Below are positions 1-7,374 of a stretch of 20,411 nucleotides of DNA, piece by piece. Under the pieces are notes generated by a model. That model made no database searches. It saw only the letters and a list, made by a program, of their open reading frames with translations, and was not told the DNA's origin. The translations under genes and the position numbers were made by a program. Position 1 is the first letter of the stretch, and every line of letters starts with the position of its first letter. This stretch comes from Methanobacteriota archaeon (GTDB taxonomy: Archaea > Thermoplasmatota > Thermoplasmata > RBG-16-68-12): the NCBI GenBank assembly GCA_005878995.1, contig VBME01000016.1, positions 1-20,411 on the forward strand. The letters run 5' to 3'.

Positions 1-1
1 C

Positions 2-454
2 CGCAGCTACCTGATAGAGGAGGAACGTCCCGCGGAGGCTTTCCGCCTCTTCGCACAGTTCCTCGGTGGCGGGGGCAGCGGCCTGGTCATCACCCGCACG
101 AATCCGAAGCGGGTGCGGCAGGGTCACGACCTCCCCGCCGAACGCGTTTTGTGGCTCACGGACCGAGAAGGCTCCGAGGAGGAGACGATCGCGCCGTCAC
201 TCGAGCGCATCGTATACGAGATCGAGGATTTCATGACGAAGCAGTCCCGCGGAGCCGTCCTCTTGGACGGGATTGAATACCTCGTCTCGAACAATTCGTT
301 CGACGCCGTCCTCAAGTTCGTGCGGAGGCTCCTCGACGCGATTTCGGAGAGCCACTACGCGTTCATCATCTCGCTCGGACCGGCGACCTTGAAGGACCTG
401 GAACTGAAGGTCCTCGAGCGGGACATGGATGTGAGGCGGGTCCCGTCGTCATGA
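2..454 (+). CDS. DUF835 domain protein, C-terminal part (5' end outside window)
   Basis: The reading frame is open from the first bases of the window, so the start lies upstream. About 150 residues are visible. They begin SYLIEEERPAEAFRLF, then GLVITRTNP, then LWLTDREG, and end with a segment containing AVLLDGIEYLVSNN. This pattern (a 'YLI/V-E-E-x-P' opening, a 'GL-x-ITR-x-xP' strand, 'WLT', then a 'LLDGIEYL' strand resembling a Walker B) is what I know as DUF835, a domain frequent in Euryarchaeota and Thermoplasmatota, often attached to sensor or signalling modules. Its biochemical role is not established. The gene is convergent with the zinc-ribbon gene, with 7 nt between the two stop codons. 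The N-terminal architecture (sensor, PAS or membrane part) cannot be seen. Confidence 0.85.
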   Translation, partial: RSYLIEEERPAEAFRLFAQFLGGGGSGLVITRTNPKRVRQGHDLPAERVLWLTDREGSEEETIAPSLERIVYEIEDFMTKQSRGAVLLDGIEYLVSNNSFDAVLKFVRRLLDAISESHYAFIISLGPATLKDLELKVLERDMDVRRVPSS

Positions 455-461
455 GCCGGAC

Positions 462-1787
462 TCACCCGAGCCGCTTGATCGCTTTGCGGAATTCTCGGAT
501 TTGCCGGAGCGCGTCGCCCCACGCCTCTTGCTTCACATTCGCGCTCGCGTCCTTCAGGATCCCGATCGGCTTGGCGAGATCGTTCCCCTGTACCTTCAGA
601 TCGAGCAGTTCGTTCCGAGCTTTCCGCATCTCGTCCTGGACGAACGCGGGCACGTCCCGTTTCATCCGGTCCCGGGCCTGCTTGCCGAAGCGGAGTGCGC
701 CTCCGACATCCCGACGCTCCAGGGATTCGCGCGCCTGTCGCAGGAGTCGTTCCACGTCGTGCAGTTCCATCCCCATCGCGCGAACGTCTCGGGCCAGCCG
801 ATCGCCGTCGTCAACGATCTTGCGGGCCTCGTGAAAGTCCCTCGCTTCGAGGTGGAACGTCCCAAGGGCCGCCTGATACAGATCCCAAGCGACATCGTAG
901 TCGCCGGCCTCCAGGCGCCCCACGGCCTCGGAAAGCTTCGGCGTGGCGACTTGAACGCCGGCTTCTCCTTTTGCCGCTCGGAGTTCTTGGATGACCGTGT
1001 CGATTCGGCCGCCGATAAAGTCGGCAAACGCGATGTCCAAGCTGCGCCGAGCATCGGCGATCAGCGACACAGCCCGCTCGATGTCTCGGCCTTTCCCCGC
1101 CTGGATGGCGTCGTTGATGAGCCGTTTCCCGTCCTCGATTTCCAGTCCGATCCGCTTCGCCGACACCAAAAGCGGCTTCACCTCGTTCACGAGCCTGGGC
1201 AGTTCCCGGTACAGCAGCTTCCGGTCGCCCGATGGGATTCGTCGTTCGGCCTCTCGACGCGTCCGGCGGAGCTGATCGATTCGGTTCTGGAGCGGCGTCC
1301 GCGGAGCCTTCGCGAGGGGCACTCGCTCGGTGGCGATGCTCACCAGAGGCGCGGCCGGTCGCGCCGTCTCGATGGCCGAAGCCTCAACCCGTCCGCCTCG
1401 GGTCGGCGCCTCGGCCGTGACGGGGACGTCCGGAGCGAACCGGACACCGCAGCTCGGGCATCGATCCGTGTCCGCCGGCACGGAGGCTTTGCATACGGGG
1501 CACTCGTATTCAGTCGCTCCGCCCTCCGAGAACTCGGCCCCGCAGCTCGGACAGACCGTCGCGTCTGCAGCGACCAACGTCTCGCAGACGGGGCAGAGGA
1601 ATTGCTCCCCGAGTTCCTTTGCCGTCTCGGCTGCGACCGACGCCTTCGTCTCGGCGAGGACGTCGCCCGATTCGGGTGTCTCCCGGGCCACATTCTTCAA
1701 CGTCTCGAAGATTTCCTTGTGGTCTTCCTTCCCTTCCATGATCGACGCCAGGATCTCGTCGATGCTGCGGCCGTCCCTGACCGGCAC
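462..1787 (-). CDS. zinc-ribbon protein with long helical C-terminal region
   Basis: Counting from the GTG at 1787 the protein has 441 residues. Two double-CxxC zinc ribbons are visible: C65/C68 with C79/C82, and C96/C99 with C110/C113. A proline/alanine linker follows, then about 280 residues rich in Arg, Glu, Ala and Leu that look like helical bundles or coiled coils. No catalytic motif is seen. The GTG was taken only because it is the first standard start codon in frame. The frame stays open upstream to a TAA at 2031-2033 and encodes a third ribbon (CPVC then CPSC, about 1839-1894) with no ATG, GTG or TTG available. The real N-terminus is therefore probably longer, or the 5' end is frameshifted. 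The ribbons probably bind zinc and act as a scaffold or interaction module (inference). Specific function unknown. Confidence 0.75.
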   Translation of the reverse strand: MPVRDGRSIDEILASIMEGKEDHKEIFETLKNVARETPESGDVLAETKASVAAETAKELGEQFLCPVCETLVAADATVCPSCGAEFSEGGATEYECPVCKASVPADTDRCPSCGVRFAPDVPVTAEAPTRGGRVEASAIETARPAAPLVSIATERVPLAKAPRTPLQNRIDQLRRTRREAERRIPSGDRKLLYRELPRLVNEVKPLLVSAKRIGLEIEDGKRLINDAIQAGKGRDIERAVSLIADARRSLDIAFADFIGGRIDTVIQELRAAKGEAGVQVATPKLSEAVGRLEAGDYDVAWDLYQAALGTFHLEARDFHEARKIVDDGDRLARDVRAMGMELHDVERLLRQARESLERRDVGGALRFGKQARDRMKRDVPAFVQDEMRKARNELLDLKVQGNDLAKPIGILKDASANVKQEAWGDALRQIREFRKAIKRLG

Positions 1788-2073
1788 CTCCCCGGGATCG
1801 AGGGAGCCGCCGACGTCGAACAGGGTCAGGTCCGTCTGGCACGAAGGACACGTACGTGCGTCCGCGTCGATTGGAGAATCACAGACGGGACAGACTTTCG
1901 TTTCCTGCGGTGGCGTAAGCCGACACCTCGAATACGTCGACGCGTTTCTATCTTGAAGCTGCGTACAAAGACTTTCCGGACTCAGTTCAGAGAATGATAA
2001 GTCATAACGCGGATAATCAGCGCAAAACGATTAAGTGAGCCTTGGGCCCGTGCGATGACGCAACGGCGTGGCC

Positions 2074-2793
2074 ATGGCCTTTCGCAGTGCTATCGACGGA
2101 CTGGACAAAGTGATTCGCTCCGAGGTTGTACCGCCGAAAGTCATCTTGGTAACGGGGCCGCCCGGGTCGATGAAGACCTCGTTTTGCTACACGCTGATGT
2201 CGCGGTACCTGAAAGACACAGGCGAGTTCGGGCTGTACACGACGCTTGAGGAGACGGTCCAGTCTCATCTGCGCAACATGGAGTCCCTCGGCGTGGAGCT
2301 GTCGATGAACATGCAGATCAGCGACTTCACGGACCTTCGGGAAATCGACGCGGTCGTGGGACCGGAAGACCAAACGGACTACCTCGCTTTCATCGAACGC
2401 ATGATCGGACATTACCGGAAGGTCCACGGACACAAATTCAAACTCTTTGCACTCGACTCCCTTGGAGCACTCTATTCCCTCATGGAGAACACGACCAACA
2501 TGCGAAAACGAATGTTCTATTTCTTCAAGATGCTCCGCGACAACGAACTGACGTCGCTCGTGGTCATGGAACGGAGCGCGGATGGCGACAGCCAGATTCT
2601 CGGGAATGAAGGGTTCCTCGTCGATGGGATCGTCATGCTTGGACTGGATCGCTCCCGGGGAAAACTCGTCCGGTACCTCCAGGTTGAGAAGATGCGCTCC
2701 GTCGAGCATTCTATGGAGAAACACGCGATCGAGATTCGGAAAGGTGGCATCACCGTGATGGGTCCGATTTTCGAAGCCGGAGGGAATTCATGA
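2074..2793 (+). CDS. KaiC/RAD55-like RecA-superfamily ATPase
   Basis: This is a single-domain RecA-fold ATPase of 239 residues. The Walker A loop GPPGSMKT is at residues 28-35, and a Walker B strand (LFALD) is at 124-128. The opening FRSAIDGLDKVI is the usual lead-in of the archaeal KaiC/RAD55/GvpD-like families, whose members are generally linked to signalling or to regulating multiprotein assemblies. FlaH/ArlH of the archaellum belongs to the same superfamily, but I see nothing that assigns this protein to it. The ATG at 2074 was chosen; a GTG at 2068 in the same frame is equally possible. Neither has a strong SD sequence. A weak TATA-like CGATTAAG lies near 2028-2035. The stop overlaps the ATG of a short ORF (ATGA), and the coiled-coil gene follows, so these are likely co-transcribed. 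Confidence 0.85.
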   Translation: MAFRSAIDGLDKVIRSEVVPPKVILVTGPPGSMKTSFCYTLMSRYLKDTGEFGLYTTLEETVQSHLRNMESLGVELSMNMQISDFTDLREIDAVVGPEDQTDYLAFIERMIGHYRKVHGHKFKLFALDSLGALYSLMENTTNMRKRMFYFFKMLRDNELTSLVVMERSADGDSQILGNEGFLVDGIVMLGLDRSRGKLVRYLQVEKMRSVEHSMEKHAIEIRKGGITVMGPIFEAGGNS

Positions 2794-2861
2794 TGTCCGC
2801 TCATACGCCGATGCCTTGGGGGCTCGGCGAAACCCAGCCACCTTGCCGGAGGGCACCGTAG
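2790..2861 (+). CDS. 23-residue linking ORF between ATPase and coiled-coil genes
   Basis: The ATG at 2790 overlaps the ATPase stop codon (ATGA). It is preceded by GGAGGG at 2779-2784 with a 5-nt spacer. The ORF reads MMSAHTPMPWGLGETQPPCR, then three more residues, and its TAG (2859-2861) directly abuts the ATG of the next gene at 2862. It contains the SD of that gene. The arrangement suggests translational coupling: ribosomes finishing the ATPase would reinitiate here and then at 2862. The peptide has no recognisable domain, so it may be a coupling device rather than a functional protein. No family is recognised. Confidence 0.4.
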   Translation: MMSAHTPMPWGLGETQPPCRRAP

Positions 2862-4001
2862 ATGGCCGAAGCATCAATCATGGAGGCGCTAGACGCGCTG
2901 AAGAAGCTCGACGAGAGCCTGAAGTCGCAGGACGCGAAATTCAAGGAGCGAGAGACCTCGCTTCAAGGACAAGCGTCCAAGATCGAGGAAGACCGCCGGG
3001 TACTCGAACAGGAACGGACCTCCCTCGCGGACGAGCGCGACTCGCTCGTCGGTCGCGAGAAGGGCATGCGCGCGCGCGAGAAGGAACTTGAGCAGAAAGA
3101 ACAAGCCCTCGATGCGCGGGATCGGGAATTCGATTCGGCGAAACAACAGGTCCTCGCGAAGGAAAACCAGCTCGTCGCCCGCGAGCAGGAGCTTGCGAGG
3201 CGGCTCGAGTCGCTCGTGAAGCGAGAAGAGGACACGACTCGCCGGGACGCCGAAACCGCGACGCACGCGAAAGACATCGCGAATCGGAAGACCGAGATCG
3301 CGGTGAGGCAAGAGCAGATCGTCAAGCTCCTTGAAGAGCACAAGTCGGCTCTGGACACTCAGATCGGCCGCAACCGCGAGCTCGTGGAGCGCGAGAAGAA
3401 GCTGGCGGTAGACGAAGAGAACATCGCGGCGGCCCGAGCGAAGATCGCGGAAGAGGCGAAACGGCTGCTCGAGAGAGAGAAGCAGCTCCTCGCGACCGAA
3501 CAGGGCGCCAGGGCGGCGTCTGCTCCCTCCATGCCGGGCCCGATGCCCGCCGCTGCAAAACCGGTCGCTGCCGGGCCGATGTCTCCGCCCGGAATGCGCG
3601 GCCCGCAGGTGCAGCCCACCCCGGTCCCCGCGACGGCAGTCAAGTCCGTTCAAGCGACTCCGGTTGCCGCGCAGGCAAAGCCCGTCGCGAAGAGCATGAT
3701 GCAAGCTGAGGCGTCATCGGGCGCAGAGTCGGAACTCGCCTGCCCGGCATGCGGCACGATGATCTCGTCCGATGCGATCATGTGCTACGCGTGCGGTCAC
3801 CGGCTCCAAGAGGAGAGTGCAGTGGAAGAGGCGACCGAGACGGAAGGCGAGTCCGAGATTCCTTGCCCGGCATGCGGCACGATGATCTCGTCCGATGCGA
3901 TCATGTGCTACGCGTGCGGTCACCGGATGGGCGACGAGGACAAAGCATCGAAGAAAGCTCCGGTCAGCGTCAAGAAGGTCTTGAAGAAAAAAGTGATCTG
4001 A
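2862..4001 (+). CDS. coiled-coil protein with two C-terminal zinc ribbons
   Basis: The protein has 379 residues. Residues about 10-215 are almost entirely Glu, Arg, Lys, Ala, Leu and Gln in heptad-like order and should form a long coiled coil. Residues about 220-285 are a Pro/Ala/Val linker. Two zinc ribbons follow: C294/C297 with C308/C311, and C335/C338 with C349/C352. The two ribbons are identical over 21 residues and over 63 nt of DNA. The tail is basic and ends in VKKVLKKKVI. The ATG at 2862 is well supported by GGAGGG at 2848-2853, 8 nt upstream. There is no signal peptide or membrane segment, so it is probably cytosolic. Its place just after the KaiC-like ATPase suggests a structural partner or adaptor (inference). 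No catalytic motif was found. Confidence 0.85.
   Translation: MAEASIMEALDALKKLDESLKSQDAKFKERETSLQGQASKIEEDRRVLEQERTSLADERDSLVGREKGMRAREKELEQKEQALDARDREFDSAKQQVLAKENQLVAREQELARRLESLVKREEDTTRRDAETATHAKDIANRKTEIAVRQEQIVKLLEEHKSALDTQIGRNRELVEREKKLAVDEENIAAARAKIAEEAKRLLEREKQLLATEQGARAASAPSMPGPMPAAAKPVAAGPMSPPGMRGPQVQPTPVPATAVKSVQATPVAAQAKPVAKSMMQAEASSGAESELACPACGTMISSDAIMCYACGHRLQEESAVEEATETEGESEIPCPACGTMISSDAIMCYACGHRMGDEDKASKKAPVSVKKVLKKKVI
3741..3803 (+). repeat. 63-nt direct repeat, copy 1 (zinc ribbon)
   Basis: This 63-nt segment encodes CPACGTMISSDAIMCYACGH plus one Arg. It recurs without mismatch at 3864-3926, an offset of 123 nt (41 codons). The bases immediately flanking the two copies differ. 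Confidence 0.95.
3864..3926 (+). repeat. 63-nt direct repeat, copy 2 (zinc ribbon)
   Basis: Second perfect copy of the segment at 3741-3803, in the same reading frame. Identity extends through all synonymous positions, which points to recent duplication or gene conversion inside the gene. Confidence 0.95.
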
Positions 4002-4014
4002 ATCGACGACGACT

Positions 4015-4096
4015 GTCCAAAATGGACCGTGGACGGGCCCGGATCGTCTCGCGTTTGAGTCGTTTGCGGTTGCTTTCGTTCACTTTCATCGTTCCG
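4015..4096 (+). terminator. possible terminator after the coiled-coil gene
   Basis: A small hairpin (GTCCA-AAA-TGGAC, 4015-4027) begins 14 nt after the stop codon. It is followed by a T-rich stretch (about 4053-4096) with several TTT runs. Archaeal factor-independent termination mainly needs oligo-T, so termination here is plausible. It separates this gene from the promoter at 4188. Confidence 0.35.
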
Positions 4097-4187
4097 AATC
4101 GATAAAATTATTCCCTCCATATTTCTCGATTTATTCTCCTGCGTGAGAACGTTTGCGTATCGGGATAGATAATCGCGCGGTAACCTA

Positions 4188-4195
4188 TTTATAAA
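4188..4195 (+). promoter_or_regulatory. TATA box of the large exported protein gene
   Basis: TTTATAAA is a near-consensus archaeal TATA box. With the usual spacing of about 26-27 nt, transcription would start near 4218. That is downstream of the ATG at 4206 and about 60 nt upstream of the TTG at 4278. Confidence 0.75.
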
Positions 4196-4277
4196 GCGGT
4201 CCAGGATGGCCCGCGCATGCCCACCGGTCGTAGTCTTTCGGTCGCGTTCCGAAGCCACGACCCGCGGAGGTATTTGC

Positions 4278-7124
4278 TTGTCTAGCCGAGCCGAACGGAA
4301 TGGGAAGGCCCTCAGTTTCTTGATTGTTTTGACCCTGGCGCTGGGCGGAGTTTTCGCGACCGTTGTCGCGCTGACCCCGGTTGCTCGCGCCGGCACCTGC
4401 GACCAGGTCGGGGGCGTCATCACGCAGACGTGGACGATCACCACGACGCAAGTCTGTACCGGCATCCTGTACACGGTCGACGCGACGATCAACATCAATT
4501 CGGGAGGCAGCCTCACACTCGTCAACGGCGGCCTCAGCTTCGCCAAAGACCAGGCCCACCAGGGCTACGCGCTCAATGTGAACGCGGGCGGAGAACTCGT
4601 CCTCAACAATTCAATTGTCACGACCCAACCCAACGCGATTTCCCCGTACGTGAAGCTCGCCCTCACCGTCTCCGGGGCCGGCAGTCACTTCGCAATGACA
4701 AACGGCGCGATGCTGAAGTTCCCCGGATGGTTCAATGCGACCGGTGCGACGGTTGACGTCACTCGCTCGACGATCACCGGCTTCACGGCGGCGGACCTCG
4801 CAGGTGTTGGGCTCTATCAGGACGACAACGATGACAGCCCGGTGATTGCGTGGTCTTCGACGACCGCGAGCCTCTACGGATCTCGGATTGAGAAGATTTA
4901 CGAGAACGCGAGTGCCAGCACCGGGAGCGGCGTGACGGGCATCGTCGAGGGCAATGTGACCCTGACCGGAGGGAGCAACCTCTACGCCTACGACACCTAC
5001 ATCGGCGCGGACTATTCCAACATCGTGGGTCTCCACAACGAGTTGCAAGTCGACGCCACGTCGAATGCCTATCTGTACAACGTTACCACGGACCCCTCGC
5101 AGAATCCCACGTTGAAGACGAACTGGATGTCGGCGTTCCGGCCGTTGGCCGCCACCGGGAGCGTGTATCTCTTCCGATGGCTACACGCGACCGCCGTCGA
5201 TTCGACGGCATTCCCTGTGACGGGCGCGACGATTTGGTCGCAGATGAGTCCAGGCGCGACGACCGCGCAGTACCCGGACAACGCCGCCTCGACGACGCCG
5301 AGCGCGCGGACCCTCGCTTACCTCGCCAAGACCTCGAGTGGCGCCACCGCCTGGAACCTGACCGATGCAAGGGGCCAAGCGCTCATCCCGCTGTGGACGG
5401 ACCAAATCACCCAGGCCACGCTGCCGAACGCGCAGTCGTTCGGGAACTATCAGTTGACCTTCGCGTACTCCACCACGACCGCACCGGGCGGGGTCGATTT
5501 CAATCCGTATCCAGCGACGAATTGGGACGATAACAACAAGGGAGCTACGGTTCCCTTAAACGTCCAGGTTCGGACGCTGCCGGATCTGATGCTCAAGCAG
5601 TCCGACTACGTCGGGACGATGAACGTGGTCCAGAACCAGCCGTTCCTTGTCTACGCAATCATCTACAATCAGGGGCAGACCAACGCCACCCTCGTTGACA
5701 TCGCGGCGTTCGTGAACAACCGCGCGACCCAGGTCGCCCGGGTGAATGGCCTCTCGATCCTCGCGGGCGGATCAGTCAATCAGACGTTGAACGTCGTCGG
5801 CGTGAGCACGGTGGGGGTCCAGCCCCTGGAACTCATCGTCGACCCGGACAGCACGATCAATGAAGGCGGCGTCGCCCAGGAAAGCAACAACTTTGCGAAC
5901 ATCACGGTGAACGTCCAGCCTCCGCCGCAAGGATTCACTGCGATCTCCACGCCGAGCTCCGGCGACTCCGTGCAGCCCGGGACCCAACTCAGCGTCACGG
6001 GATATATCCGCTCGACGAGCGGGTTGAACCCGATTCCCGGCGTCCAGGTGACCATTGAGTTGCGAAACTCAGCCGGAACCGCGATCGCGTCGAACACGAC
6101 GATGTCGGGGTCCCCTGATGGCTTGTTTATCGGCACGATCAACGTGCCCAGCAACGCTCCGGACGGGTCGTACACGGTCGTCGTGACGCCCACCTCGAGC
6201 CAGATTCAGCCCGACAGCCGGGCGGTCACCGTATCGAAGACCATATCGTTCATCTACACGCCCGTGCCGTTCCTCGGCATCCCGTGGTGGCTGTTCCTGA
6301 TCGTCCTTGCCGCCGCGGTGGCAGCCGGGATTGGCATCACCCTCTACTGGAAAGTCTTCGGACTCGGCAAGATGGTCGAGTGCGGCGAATGCGGCGCCTT
6401 CATCCCGGAGGACGCCACGACGTGCCCGAAGTGCGGCGTCGAATTCGAGAAAGACATGGCGAAGTGCTCGAACTGCCAGGCCTGGATCCCCGTCGACGTG
6501 AAGCAGTGTCCCGAGTGCGGCGTCGAGTTCGCCACGGGCGAGGTCGAAATGGCCGATTACGAGGAGAAGATGCGCCTCCAGTACGACGAGGTCGTGCGAA
6601 AGTTCCAGGATGACGCTGAGCAGCAACTCGGTCGCAGTCTCGCCGAGACCGAGTTCCAGGACTGGTGGCGCAAGCAGCCGACCTTCCTCACGTTCGAAGA
6701 CTGGCTGCGGGAGGAAGAGGAGATGCGGAAGATGGGCTCGAAGCCGTGCCCCGTTTGCGGCACCCTCAATTCCGTCACGGCGACCGTGTGTCACAAGTGC
6801 GGATCCCTCATGCGAGACGAGCGCCCGCCGAGCGGCGGCGGCAGCGCGCCAGCTGTGCCCGCGACGCAACGGACCGCGGGTCCGTCAGCCGCGCCTTCCG
6901 GTGGGCCCTCTGCAACCCAATCGTCCACGTTGGCGGCCTTGAGCGGCCAGTCCCCCGCTCCGGGCGCGGACGCCGTCCCGCGCCGGGTCATCCGCAAGCC
7001 GCTCGCTACGCAGCCCGTCATCCAGAAGAAGGTCGTCAAGAAGACCTTAGAAGCCAAGGATGATCAGGAGTCGGAAGACAAGTCGGAGTCCGGCGCGGAT
7101 CCGGAGTCCGAAGACAATTCATGA
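4278..7124 (+). CDS. exported membrane-anchored protein with CARDB-like domain and cytosolic zinc ribbons
   Basis: The TTG at 4278 has GGAGGT at 4266-4271 (6-nt spacer) and lies downstream of the predicted transcription start, giving 948 residues. A basic stretch and hydrophobic core (FLIVLTLALGGVFATVVAL) ending VARA form a signal peptide. Next comes a Ser/Thr/Asn-rich region to about residue 430, with beta-helix-like repeats. About 434-549 resembles a CARDB adhesion domain, and about 550-655 an Ig-like domain. A membrane segment spans about 668-691 (PWWLFLIVLAAAVAAGIGI). The cytosolic tail has three zinc ribbons (C702/C705/C716/C719; C730/C733/C744/C747; C824/C827/C838/C841), a charged helical stretch between the second and third, and a Lys-rich end (VIQKKVVKKTLE). 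It probably links the cell surface to cytosolic zinc-ribbon partners (inference). Confidence 0.85.
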   Translation: MSSRAERNGKALSFLIVLTLALGGVFATVVALTPVARAGTCDQVGGVITQTWTITTTQVCTGILYTVDATININSGGSLTLVNGGLSFAKDQAHQGYALNVNAGGELVLNNSIVTTQPNAISPYVKLALTVSGAGSHFAMTNGAMLKFPGWFNATGATVDVTRSTITGFTAADLAGVGLYQDDNDDSPVIAWSSTTASLYGSRIEKIYENASASTGSGVTGIVEGNVTLTGGSNLYAYDTYIGADYSNIVGLHNELQVDATSNAYLYNVTTDPSQNPTLKTNWMSAFRPLAATGSVYLFRWLHATAVDSTAFPVTGATIWSQMSPGATTAQYPDNAASTTPSARTLAYLAKTSSGATAWNLTDARGQALIPLWTDQITQATLPNAQSFGNYQLTFAYSTTTAPGGVDFNPYPATNWDDNNKGATVPLNVQVRTLPDLMLKQSDYVGTMNVVQNQPFLVYAIIYNQGQTNATLVDIAAFVNNRATQVARVNGLSILAGGSVNQTLNVVGVSTVGVQPLELIVDPDSTINEGGVAQESNNFANITVNVQPPPQGFTAISTPSSGDSVQPGTQLSVTGYIRSTSGLNPIPGVQVTIELRNSAGTAIASNTTMSGSPDGLFIGTINVPSNAPDGSYTVVVTPTSSQIQPDSRAVTVSKTISFIYTPVPFLGIPWWLFLIVLAAAVAAGIGITLYWKVFGLGKMVECGECGAFIPEDATTCPKCGVEFEKDMAKCSNCQAWIPVDVKQCPECGVEFATGEVEMADYEEKMRLQYDEVVRKFQDDAEQQLGRSLAETEFQDWWRKQPTFLTFEDWLREEEEMRKMGSKPCPVCGTLNSVTATVCHKCGSLMRDERPPSGGGSAPAVPATQRTAGPSAAPSGGPSATQSSTLAALSGQSPAPGADAVPRRVIRKPLATQPVIQKKVVKKTLEAKDDQESEDKSESGADPESEDNS

Positions 7125-7211
7125 AACGTGCTTTGTTGGGTCTCGCGCCTCCAGCTTCGGTCCCTCGGGCGTGGCCGCGTTCGGCAGCGACCGAACGATA
7201 AGCAAAGGACC

Positions 7212-7334
7212 ATGGAGTTCTGGACCCCTGTTCGCGACGTGCGGATTCCGCGCGCGGCTTGGGAGATGTGGCTCGTCGTCGTGAGCCTCGTCCTTGAGAT
7301 CCCAGGCGTGGCCCGCGCGATCATGCGCATGTGA
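7212..7334 (+). CDS. possible 40-residue small membrane protein
   Basis: An ATG at 7212 opens 40 codons beginning MEFWTPVRDVRIPRAAWEMW and continuing into a short hydrophobic stretch (LVVVSLVLEIPGVA). AAAGGA lies only 2 nt before the ATG, which is too close for a good SD. No family is recognised. It occupies the gap between the exported protein and the transporter. It may be a chance ORF in GC-rich DNA. Confidence 0.2.
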   Translation: MEFWTPVRDVRIPRAAWEMWLVVVSLVLEIPGVARAIMRM

Positions 7335-7345
7335 CCGGAGAAGTC

Positions 7346-7351
7346 CTTATC
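7346..7351 (+). promoter_or_regulatory. TATA-like box of the MFS transporter gene
   Basis: CTTATC is centred about 26-27 nt upstream of the ATG at 7375. The same distance occurs at other probable leaderless genes in this window. Confidence 0.45.
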
Positions 7352-7374
7352 CGCGACGGGCCATGCGCCGGCGG

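Noticed and set aside
501..1997. 498-codon plus-strand ORF opposite the zinc-ribbon gene
   Set aside because: Its translation is low-complexity Arg/Pro/Leu-rich with no domain, while the minus strand shows clear CxxC ribbons. It is an antisense shadow in GC-rich DNA.
2068..2793. Assignment of the KaiC-like ATPase as archaellum FlaH
   Set aside because: It is about 6 kb from the pilus operon and on the other strand, with no archaellin or other archaellum genes near it. Only the RecA superfamily can be supported.
4206..4277. ATG 4206 as the start of the surface protein
   Set aside because: It lies too close to the TATA box to be transcribed, has no SD, and would put a non-hydrophobic extension before the signal peptide.
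7128..7211. Longer form of the small ORF before the transporter
   Set aside because: The extension is Arg-rich with no start context; even the short form from 7212 is doubtful.
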